The position numbers were made by a program, and so were the translations under genes. Shown here one piece after another: positions 1 through 5,330 of a DNA stretch of 5,330 nucleotides (the stretch's first letter is position 1; every line of letters begins with the position of its first letter). Under the pieces are notes generated by a model. It worked only from the letters and a program-made list of their open reading frames with translations. It searched no databases and was not told the origin of the DNA. The stretch comes from CALZJC01 sp041574955 (GTDB lineage: Bacteria; Acidobacteriota; Thermoanaerobaculia; Multivoradales; JAHEKO01): the NCBI GenBank assembly GCA_041574955.1, contig JBFGNS010000223.1:1-5330 (forward strand), given 5' to 3'.

Positions 1-2
1 CC

Positions 3-425
3 GGCGCCGAGCGGCTGCTGGCGGCGCTCGCGGGCGTGCCCGGGCTCGCCGACCGTTGCCGCCACTTCCTGACCGAGAGCGAAGAGATCGTGCCCGCCGC
101 GGGCGAGGCGCTCGCCGCCGGCGAGCTGGCGGCGTTCGGGCAGCAGTGCGACCGCTCGCAGGAGCTGGCCGAGACGCTGCTCGGCAACCAGCCGCCCGAG
201 ACCGTCTTCCTGGCCCGCCGGGCGCGCGAGCTGGGCGCCGCCGCGGCCTCGGCCTCCGGCGCCGGCTTCGGCGGCAGCGTCTGGGCTCTGGTCGAGGCGC
301 CGCGCGCCACGAGCTTCCTCGAAGCCTGGGCCGGCGCCTACGCCGAGCGCTTCCCGCGGCGGGCGGGCGCCGAGCTGTTCCTCGCCCGCGCCGCCGCGCC
401 CGCCGGCTACCCGGCGGCGCGCTGA
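3..425 (+). CDS. Galactokinase-like GHMP sugar kinase, C-terminal part (5' truncated by window)
   Basis: Only the last 140 codons are present; the frame is open from the window edge to the TGA at 423-425. The fragment has the layout of the GHMP kinase C-terminal domain: a helical stretch (RHFLTESEEIVPAAGEAL), a galactokinase-style segment AAFGQQCDRSQ, then the glycine-rich third GHMP motif GAGFGG at 258-275, followed by the strand SVWALVEA. In the family this domain closes over the sugar and ATP, and the enzyme phosphorylates the anomeric hydroxyl of galactose or a relative in the cytoplasm. The N-terminal substrate signature and the phosphate-binding motif lie outside the window, so substrate cannot be assigned. 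The segment before the glycine motif reads AAAASAS, where classical galactokinases usually have an Arg and Thr. A GalNAc kinase or another galactokinase-family sugar kinase is therefore possible. The family call is firm; the exact substrate is not. Confidence 0.85.
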   Translation, partial: GAERLLAALAGVPGLADRCRHFLTESEEIVPAAGEALAAGELAAFGQQCDRSQELAETLLGNQPPETVFLARRARELGAAAASASGAGFGGSVWALVEAPRATSFLEAWAGAYAERFPRRAGAELFLARAAAPAGYPAAR

Positions 426-469
426 GCCGCGGCGCTTCCCCCGCCTCCCCTGGCGCGGGCCGGGCAGGC

Positions 470-475
470 TAAGAT
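470..475 (+). promoter_or_regulatory. Possible -10 box upstream of the symporter gene
   Basis: TAAGAT matches the TATAAT consensus at four of six positions and is the only AT-richer hexamer in an otherwise GC-dense 74-bp gap. Transcription from it would begin near 482 and give a short leader containing the ribosome binding site. No convincing -35 hexamer is visible about 17 bp upstream, where the sequence is C-rich. The symporter operon may instead be read through from the kinase gene. Confidence 0.25.
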
Positions 476-484
476 CGGCCACTC

Positions 485-488
485 GGAG
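485..488 (+). promoter_or_regulatory. Ribosome binding site for the symporter (TTG start)
   Basis: GGAG lies 11 nt before the TTG at 500. The symporter frame has a stop (TAA, 470-472) just upstream, and TTG is the first usable start after it. Spacing is a little long, but this is the only purine-rich site in the gap, and the TTG puts the family's typical N-terminal IDW motif at residues 6-8. Confidence 0.5.
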
Positions 489-499
489 ATCCCACAGCT

Positions 500-2299
500 T
501 TGCAGCTGGCAGCCATCGACTGGACGATTCTCGGCGTCTACTTCGCCGTGGTGCTGCTCATCGGGCTGAGCGTGGCCCGGCGCGCCGGGCGCAGTTCGTC
601 GGACTTCTTCCTGTCGGGCCGCGCGATGCCGTGGTGGCTGCTGGGCATGTCGATGGTGGCCACCACCTTCTCCACCGACACCCCCAACCTGGTGGCCGAC
701 ATCACCCGCACCGGCGGCGTCGCCGGCAACTGGGTGTGGTGGGCGTTCCTGCTCACCGGCATGCTGACGGTCTTCGTCTACGCCCGGCTGTGGCGCCGCT
801 CGGGAGTGATGACCGACATCGAGTTCTACGAGCTGCGCTACAGCGGCCGACCGGCGGCGTTCCTGCGCGGCTTCCGCGCGATCTACCTGGGCGTGCTGTT
901 CAACGTCATGGTGATGGCCTCGGTGACGCTGGCGGCGATCAAGATCGGCGGCGTGCTGTTCGGCACCTCGCCGGTGGCCACCATCGCGGTGGCCTCACTG
1001 GTCACCGTGCTGTTCAGCGCCGCCGGCGGGCTGCGCGGGGTCATCCTGACCGACTTCCTGCTCTTCATCGTGGCGATGACCGGCGCGGTGGCGGCGGCGG
1101 TGGTGGCGCTGCGGCTGCCCGAGGTCGGCGGCCTGGCCGGGCTGTTCAGCCATCCGGCGGTCGCCTCCAAGCTGGCGTTCCTGCCGGACTTCGGCGATCC
1201 GGCCGTCTTCGTGCCGCTGCTGGTCGTGCCGCTGGTGGTGCAGTGGTGGGCGGCCTGGTACCCGGGCGCCGAGCCCGGCGGCGGCGGCTACATCGCGCAG
1301 CGCATGCTGGCGGCGCGCGACGAGAGCCACGCCATCGGCGCCACCCTGCTGTTCAACGTCGCCCATTACGCGCTGCGACCGTGGCCCTGGATCCTGGTGG
1401 CGCTGGCCTCGCTGGTGGTCTTCCCCGATCTCGACTCGCTGGCGCGCGCCTTCCCCGCGGTCGACCCGCAGGTGGTGCGGCACGACCTGGCCTATCCGGC
1501 GATGCTCACCTTCCTGCCGTCCGGGCTGCTCGGCCTGGTGGTCGGCTCGCTGGCGGCGGCCTACATGTCGACCATCTCGACCCACCTCAACTGGGGGTCG
1601 TCGTACATCGTGCACGACTTCTACCGCCGCTTCGTGCGGCGCGACGCCAGCGAGCGCGAGCTGGTGCTGGCCGGGCGGGTGGCGACCGTCGCGCTGATGG
1701 TGATGGCGGGGGTGGTCGCACTCCAGCTGGAGAACGCGCTGCAGGCGTTCCAGGTGCTGCTGCAGATCGGCGCCGGTACCGGCCTGCTGTTTCTGCTGCG
1801 CTGGTTCTGGTGGCGGGTCAACGCCTGGAGCGAGATCGTCGCCATGGTGGCGTCGTTCGGCGTCGCCCTGTTCTTCCTGTGGCAGAACAAGAGGGGCGGC
1901 GGCAGCGGGCTCGAGAGCTGGCAGGAGCTGGTCGTCGGGGTGGCGGTGACCACCGTCTGCTGGCTGGCGGCGACGCTCGTCACCCGGCCGACCGACGAGG
2001 CCCGGCTGCGCGAGTTCTACCGCCGCACCCGCCCCGGCGGCCCGGGGTGGCGGTCGGTGGTGCGCCGGGCGGCGGCCGAGGGCCAGCCGGTCGAGGAGGG
2101 CGTGGCCGAGTGGCCGGTGCCTCGCGGGCTGGCCTGCATGATGGCGGCATGCGTGACGGTCTACAGCGCCCTGTTCGCCACCGGCAGCTGGCTGTACGGC
2201 CGGCCGGTCAACGGCGGCGTGCTGACCCTGGTGGCGGTCGCCGCCGCGGTCGTGCTGGCGCGCACCTGGAGCGATCCGGCGCGCGGAGGCCGAGGGTGA
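500..2299 (+). CDS. Sodium:solute symporter (SSS family), probable sugar transporter
   Basis: This is a 599-aa inner-membrane protein of the sodium:solute symporter family (LeuT-type fold, relatives of SGLT and PutP), which couples sodium entry to solute uptake. The N-terminus has the family pattern IDW then a first hydrophobic helix (residues 8-26), the DFFLSGR motif with PWWLLGMSMVATTFSTDTPN (35-63), and an EFYELRYSG motif (108-116). A segment around 254-270 reads YPGAEPGGGGYIAQRML and is followed by ALRPWPW (291-297). The helix at 345-375 contains MSTISTHLNWG, the Ser/Thr-rich place where the family's second sodium site sits. About 14-15 hydrophobic segments can be counted, the last two (about 544-566 and 571-588) after a charged loop at 494-541. 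Substrate is not readable from sequence; the coupled GH109 gene suggests a sugar or amino sugar. The start is TTG, set by the in-frame stop at 470. The last codons overlap the next gene by 4 nt. Confidence 0.93.
   Translation: MQLAAIDWTILGVYFAVVLLIGLSVARRAGRSSSDFFLSGRAMPWWLLGMSMVATTFSTDTPNLVADITRTGGVAGNWVWWAFLLTGMLTVFVYARLWRRSGVMTDIEFYELRYSGRPAAFLRGFRAIYLGVLFNVMVMASVTLAAIKIGGVLFGTSPVATIAVASLVTVLFSAAGGLRGVILTDFLLFIVAMTGAVAAAVVALRLPEVGGLAGLFSHPAVASKLAFLPDFGDPAVFVPLLVVPLVVQWWAAWYPGAEPGGGGYIAQRMLAARDESHAIGATLLFNVAHYALRPWPWILVALASLVVFPDLDSLARAFPAVDPQVVRHDLAYPAMLTFLPSGLLGLVVGSLAAAYMSTISTHLNWGSSYIVHDFYRRFVRRDASERELVLAGRVATVALMVMAGVVALQLENALQAFQVLLQIGAGTGLLFLLRWFWWRVNAWSEIVAMVASFGVALFFLWQNKRGGGSGLESWQELVVGVAVTTVCWLAATLVTRPTDEARLREFYRRTRPGGPGWRSVVRRAAAEGQPVEEGVAEWPVPRGLACMMAACVTVYSALFATGSWLYGRPVNGGVLTLVAVAAAVVLARTWSDPARGGRG
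2285..2289 (+). promoter_or_regulatory. Ribosome binding site for the GH109-like gene, inside the symporter
   Basis: A perfect GGAGG sits 6 nt before the GTG at 2296, within the last codons of the symporter. It decides the start, because the GH109 reading frame stays open for more than 1.6 kb upstream through the symporter gene. It also places the twin-arginine motif close to the N-terminus, as expected. Confidence 0.75.
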
Positions 2300-3645
2300 G
2301 CCGGCGCACCGACCGCCGCCAGTTCCTCAAGGCCGCCGCCGCTCTCGGCGTGGGCGCCCGAGTGCTGCCCGCCGCCGCCGCGCCGCCGCCGGCCGCCGCC
2401 GCCGACTACGGCGGACCGGGAGGCTTCGCCGCGCCGGCGCTCGAGCGCGTCAGGATCGGCTTCGTCGGGGTCGGCTTGCAGGGCGGCAGCCACGTGCAGA
2501 ACTTCCTGCGTATCGACGGCGTCGAGGTGCGGGCGATCTGCGACATCGACGAGCCGCGGGCGCGCGAGGTCGCCGGCTGGGTGAGCGAGGCCGGCCGGCG
2601 CCCGCCCGAGCTCTACACCCGCGGCGAGACCGACTTCCACCGGCTGTGCGAGCGCGACGATCTGGACCTGGTGTTCAACTCGACGCCCTGGCGCTGGCAC
2701 GTGCCGGTGTCGGTGGCGGCGATGGAGAGCGGCAAGCACGCCGCCATCGAGGTGCCGGCGGCGACCACCGTCGACGGCTGCTGGCGGCTGGTGGAGACCG
2801 CCGAGCGCACCCGCCGCCACTGCGTGATGATGGAGAACTGCTGCTACGGCCGGCGCGAGATGATGATCCTGCGCATGGTGCGCAGCGGCCTGCTGGGCGA
2901 GGTGCTGCACGCCGAGGGCGCCTACATCCACGACCTGCGCGCCATAAAGCTCGGCGACCGCAACGAGGGGCTGTGGCGGTGGCGTCACTCGGTGGCGCGC
3001 AACGGCAACCTCTACCCCACCCACGGCCTGGGCCCGCTGGCGCAGTGCCTCGACATCCACCGCGGCGACCGGTTCGACTACCTGGTGTCGATGTCGTCGC
3101 CGGCCCGCGGCCTGAACCTGTGGGCGCGCGCCAACCTGCCGCCCGAGGACCCGCGCCGCGAGCTCGACTTCCAGCTCGGCGACATGAACTCGAGCCTCAT
3201 CCGCACGGTGCGCGGCCGCACCATCCTGCTGCAGCACGACACCACCAGCCCGCGCCCCTACAGCCGGATCAACCTGCTGCAGGGCACCCGCGGCACGGTG
3301 ACCGGCTACCCCGACCGCATCCACGTCGAGGGCCGCAGCGAGCCGCACGCCTGGCAGGAGCTCGAGGCCTACCGCGAGGAGTTCGACGACCCGCTGTGGG
3401 TGGAGCTCGAGCGCCAGGCCGAGGGCGGCGGCCACGGCGGCATGGACTACCTGGAGGACTACCGGCTGGTGGCCGCGCTGCGCGCCGGCGAGCCCACCGA
3501 CATGGACGTCTACGACGCCGCGGCCTGGAGCGTGGTGATCGAGCTGAGCGAGCGCTCGGTGGCGGATGGCAGCCGGCCGCAGCCGTTCCCGGACTTCACC
3601 CGCGGCGGCTGGCGCTCGGCGACCGCCGGCGGGCGCGAGGCGTGA
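2296..3645 (+). CDS. Tat-exported GH109 family protein, probable alpha-N-acetylgalactosaminidase
   Basis: This is a 449-aa protein close to the usual GH109 length (about 440-450). It opens with a twin-arginine signal (RRQFLK, residues 7-12, then an Ala-rich stretch to about 36), so it is probably folded with its cofactor and exported. The Rossmann domain follows: VGVGLQGG (57-64) binds NAD, D83 ends the second strand, and NSTPWRWH (128-135) and EVPAAT (152-157) are Gfo/Idh/MocA landmarks. GH109 hallmarks are MENCCYG (179-185), GNLYPTHGLGP (237-247), RGDRFDYLVSMSS (256-268), HGGMDYLEDYR (380-390) and a C-terminal PDFTRGGW. From memory of the characterised Elizabethkingia enzyme, E152, Y184, Y240 and H243 correspond to its active-site residues. 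GH109 enzymes cleave terminal alpha-GalNAc by an NAD-dependent oxidation-elimination mechanism. The GTG start overlaps the symporter stop (GTGA). Some GH109 members act on other sugars or are unassayed, so the exact substrate is inferred. Confidence 0.9.
   Translation: MSRRTDRRQFLKAAAALGVGARVLPAAAAPPPAAAADYGGPGGFAAPALERVRIGFVGVGLQGGSHVQNFLRIDGVEVRAICDIDEPRAREVAGWVSEAGRRPPELYTRGETDFHRLCERDDLDLVFNSTPWRWHVPVSVAAMESGKHAAIEVPAATTVDGCWRLVETAERTRRHCVMMENCCYGRREMMILRMVRSGLLGEVLHAEGAYIHDLRAIKLGDRNEGLWRWRHSVARNGNLYPTHGLGPLAQCLDIHRGDRFDYLVSMSSPARGLNLWARANLPPEDPRRELDFQLGDMNSSLIRTVRGRTILLQHDTTSPRPYSRINLLQGTRGTVTGYPDRIHVEGRSEPHAWQELEAYREEFDDPLWVELERQAEGGGHGGMDYLEDYRLVAALRAGEPTDMDVYDAAAWSVVIELSERSVADGSRPQPFPDFTRGGWRSATAGGREA
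2371..2403 (+). repeat. GCC/CCG trinucleotide tract in the Tat signal region
   Basis: Eleven consecutive codons are built from GCC, GCG and CCG (three GCC, one GCG, three CCG, four GCC) and encode residues 26-36 as AAAAPPPAAAA. The tract lies at the end of the signal peptide, just before the mature protein, and probably contains or flanks the signal peptidase site. It could be slippage-prone, but GC-rich genomes commonly make Ala/Pro linkers this way. Confidence 0.6.
3637..3640 (+). promoter_or_regulatory. Ribosome binding site for the phosphoesterase gene
   Basis: GAGG lies 6 nt before the GTG at 3647, inside the last codons of the GH109 gene. It supports that GTG as the start and suggests coupled translation of the two genes. 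Confidence 0.55.
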
Positions 3646-3646
3646 G

Positions 3647-5330
3647 GTGACCCCAGCGCGGGACCCCGGCGAGCACCTGTTCACCTTCGGGGTGCTGACC
3701 GACTCGCACGTCAACCAGCAGGAAGACCGCTCCACCTCGCCGTTCGCCAGCAACCGGCTGTCCAACCCGCGGCTGCGCTGGGCGGTGCGCGACCTCGAGC
3801 GCCGCCGCCCGGCGTTCGTCGTCCACCTGGGCGACATGGGCAACCCGCTGCCCGAGCTGGCCAGCTACCGGCCGGCGGCCGCCGCCTTCCGGCGAATCGC
3901 CGGCGAGCTGACGGTGCCGCTCCACCTGCTGCCCGGCAACCACTGCGTGGGCGACAAGCCGACCGGCTGGGTGCCGGTGCCGCGCGTCTGCGACGAGTCG
4001 CTGGCGCTGTACGAGGAGGTCTACGGCCCCCAGTTCCATTCGTTCGACCACGGGCCGTGCCACTTCGCCGCCATCAACTCGCTGCTGATCAACTCCGAGC
4101 TGGCGGCCGCCGCCGAGCAGCAGCGATGGCTGGAGGCCGACCTGGAGCGGGCACGCGCCGCCGGCCAGCGGCTCTGGCTGCTGATGCACTACCCGCCGTT
4201 CGTCGCCGGCCCCGACGAGCCCGGCAGCTACGACAACCTCGACCCGCCGGGCCGCGGCCGGCTGCTCGAGCTGTTCGAGCGCTTCGGCGTCGAGGTCGCG
4301 CTGAGCGGCCACGTCCACAACTACTTCTACAACCGGCACGGCGCGACCGACATCTACACCCTGCCCACCACCAGCTTCGTGCGGCAGGACTACGCCGAGC
4401 TGTACACCGTCGCGCCGGCCGACGCCGAGGGCGGGCGCGACGACCGCGCCAAGCTCGCCTACGGCCTGGTCGACGTCTACCGGCGCTCCCACCGCTGCCG
4501 GCTGGTGCGCACCTTCGGACGCACGGCCGCGCCGGGAGAGGCCGAGCCGGCGACGGCCAGCGTCGCGACGCGGCTGCCGCAGCCCGCCGGCGGTCCGCTG
4601 GCGCTCGAGGTGCGCGACTGCTGGCTGGCGACCGGCGCGCTCCGCCCCAACAACTCGGTCAGCCCGTTCACCCGCCGCGCGGCGCGCAACGACTGGGCGC
4701 TGGCGGCCGCCGACGAGCTGGGCGTCAGGCGCCTGCGGGTGGCGCTCCAGGAGCTCGACGGCGGCGACGTCGCACGGCGCATGGCCGACCTGACGGCGCG
4801 GGGGATGGAGTTCGTCGTCTACTCCCACGGCCTGCCCGACGCGGCGCAGCTCGCGCTGGTATCCGCCCACCGCAAGGCGATCGCGGCGTGGGAGCTGGTG
4901 CTGGGACTCGACGGGATCTCCGGGACGGCGACCGCGCTGGCGAGCCTGTGGCAGGAGCTGCCCGGCAAGCTACCGGCGCTGCTGCTGAACCCGATCCGCG
5001 ACATCTCCCGCGGCGAGGTGAGCGACGCCAACGTCAAGCACGAGGCCAACTACGGCTTCCAGCTCGCCGAGCTCGCGACCGTCGAGGGGCTGTGCCGGCA
5101 GCCGGCGGTGCGCCACGCCTTCTCCGGCATGGTCTTCCGGCTGCGCCGACGGGGCGAGGGCGCCGCGCCGCCGTGGGAGGCGATCGGCGCGGTCGCCGAG
5201 CTGGCGCGCGGCGCCGGGCTGCGCCACCACCTCCACGTGCTGTTCTCGGGCCAGCTCACCGCCGAGCGGCTCGAGGACGACCGGGCGACCGCCAACCGGG
5301 TGGCCGAGGCGGCGCTCGCCGCCTGGGCGC
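3647..5330 (+). CDS. Calcineurin-like metallophosphoesterase fused to a TIM-barrel-like domain (3' truncated by window)
   Basis: An open frame of 561 codons starts at GTG 3647, one base after the GH109 stop, and reaches the window end with no stop. Residues about 12-255 form a calcineurin-like phosphoesterase. The metal-site motifs appear in order: TDSH (D19, H21), GDMGN (D63), GNHC (N98, H99), MHYPPF (H181) and GHVH (H222, H224). All usual ligands are present, so it should bind two metals and hydrolyse a phosphoester; the substrate is unknown. After a linker (about 256-315) comes a second region, 318 to the end, with alternating strands and helices: RRLRVALQEL, MEFVVYSHGL, IAAWELVLGL, KLPALLLNPIRD, HAFSGMVFRL, RHHLHVLFSG. 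This looks like a TIM barrel of unknown function. There is no signal peptide or membrane segment, so a cytoplasmic location is likely. The enzyme class of the first domain is firm; the role in the operon is not known. Confidence 0.85.
   Translation, partial: MTPARDPGEHLFTFGVLTDSHVNQQEDRSTSPFASNRLSNPRLRWAVRDLERRRPAFVVHLGDMGNPLPELASYRPAAAAFRRIAGELTVPLHLLPGNHCVGDKPTGWVPVPRVCDESLALYEEVYGPQFHSFDHGPCHFAAINSLLINSELAAAAEQQRWLEADLERARAAGQRLWLLMHYPPFVAGPDEPGSYDNLDPPGRGRLLELFERFGVEVALSGHVHNYFYNRHGATDIYTLPTTSFVRQDYAELYTVAPADAEGGRDDRAKLAYGLVDVYRRSHRCRLVRTFGRTAAPGEAEPATASVATRLPQPAGGPLALEVRDCWLATGALRPNNSVSPFTRRAARNDWALAAADELGVRRLRVALQELDGGDVARRMADLTARGMEFVVYSHGLPDAAQLALVSAHRKAIAAWELVLGLDGISGTATALASLWQELPGKLPALLLNPIRDISRGEVSDANVKHEANYGFQLAELATVEGLCRQPAVRHAFSGMVFRLRRRGEGAAPPWEAIGAVAELARGAGLRHHLHVLFSGQLTAERLEDDRATANRVAEAALAAWA

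Noticed and set aside
440..459. Possible terminator hairpin after the kinase gene
   Set aside because: CCCGC and GCGGG can pair, but the stem is only 5 bp with a 10-nt loop and no T-run follows. In DNA this GC-rich, such pairings occur by chance.
56..472. 138-aa plus-strand open frame overlapping the kinase gene
   Set aside because: It is an Arg-rich shadow in another frame of the kinase gene, whose own frame gives a clear GHMP motif.
631..2295. Upstream extension of the GH109 frame through the symporter, giving a 1004-aa protein
   Set aside because: The extension is an Arg/Gly/Ala-rich shadow of the symporter. The GTG at 2296 has a strong GGAGG and starts directly before the twin-arginine motif.
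2161..3843. 560-aa minus-strand open frame opposite the GH109 gene
   Set aside because: Its product is a low-complexity run rich in Ala, Arg, His and Val with no family pattern. It lies opposite a gene whose product matches GH109 throughout, as expected from GC3-saturated coding DNA.
3596..4870. 424-aa minus-strand open frame opposite the phosphoesterase gene
   Set aside because: Its composition is biased and it has no recognisable motif, while the opposite strand carries all the metallophosphoesterase motifs in order. It is a GC-driven shadow.
4970..5295. Short minus-strand open frames at the right end
   Set aside because: They overlap the continuous plus-strand frame of the phosphoesterase fusion and show no motifs or ribosome binding sites.

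Overview
This is a very GC-rich bacterial window with GC-saturated third codon positions and non-ATG starts (TTG, GTG, GTG). It carries four protein genes, all on the + strand and packed almost without gaps. The taxon cannot be fixed from 5.3 kb. A Tat-exported Gfo/Idh/MocA-fold enzyme next to a sodium:solute symporter, at this GC content, would suit an environmental heterotroph such as a high-GC Acidobacteriota, Planctomycetota, Latescibacterota or Spirochaetota-like lineage. That placement is inference only.

Layout: (1) 3-425, the 3' end of a GHMP-superfamily sugar kinase of galactokinase type, cut by the left edge. (2) 426-499, the only real intergenic gap (74 bp), with a weak possible -10 box and a ribosome binding site. 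(3) 500-2299, a complete 599-aa sodium:solute symporter (SSS family). (4) 2296-3645, a complete 449-aa Tat-exported Gfo/Idh/MocA-fold protein that matches the GH109 alpha-N-acetylgalactosaminidase pattern over its whole length. It overlaps the symporter by 4 nt (GTGA). (5) 3647-5330, starting one base after the GH109 stop: a calcineurin-like metallophosphoesterase with all recognisable metal-binding motifs, continuing into a second, TIM-barrel-like domain I do not recognise. It runs off the right edge after 561 codons with no stop.

How the genes may work together: the symporter, GH109 enzyme and phosphoesterase look like one translationally coupled operon, and the kinase lies just upstream in the same direction. 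A simple model is release of N-acetylgalactosamine or a related sugar outside the cytoplasm by the exported GH109 enzyme, sodium-driven uptake by the symporter, and phosphorylation by the galactokinase-like protein. The phosphoesterase fusion is the part with no obvious role and is the best candidate for something undescribed. It has no signal peptide, so it probably acts in the cytoplasm. No RNA genes, mobile elements, CRISPR arrays or convincing terminators were seen, and no stretch over 300 bases lacks a gene. Long open frames on the minus strand are GC-driven shadows.
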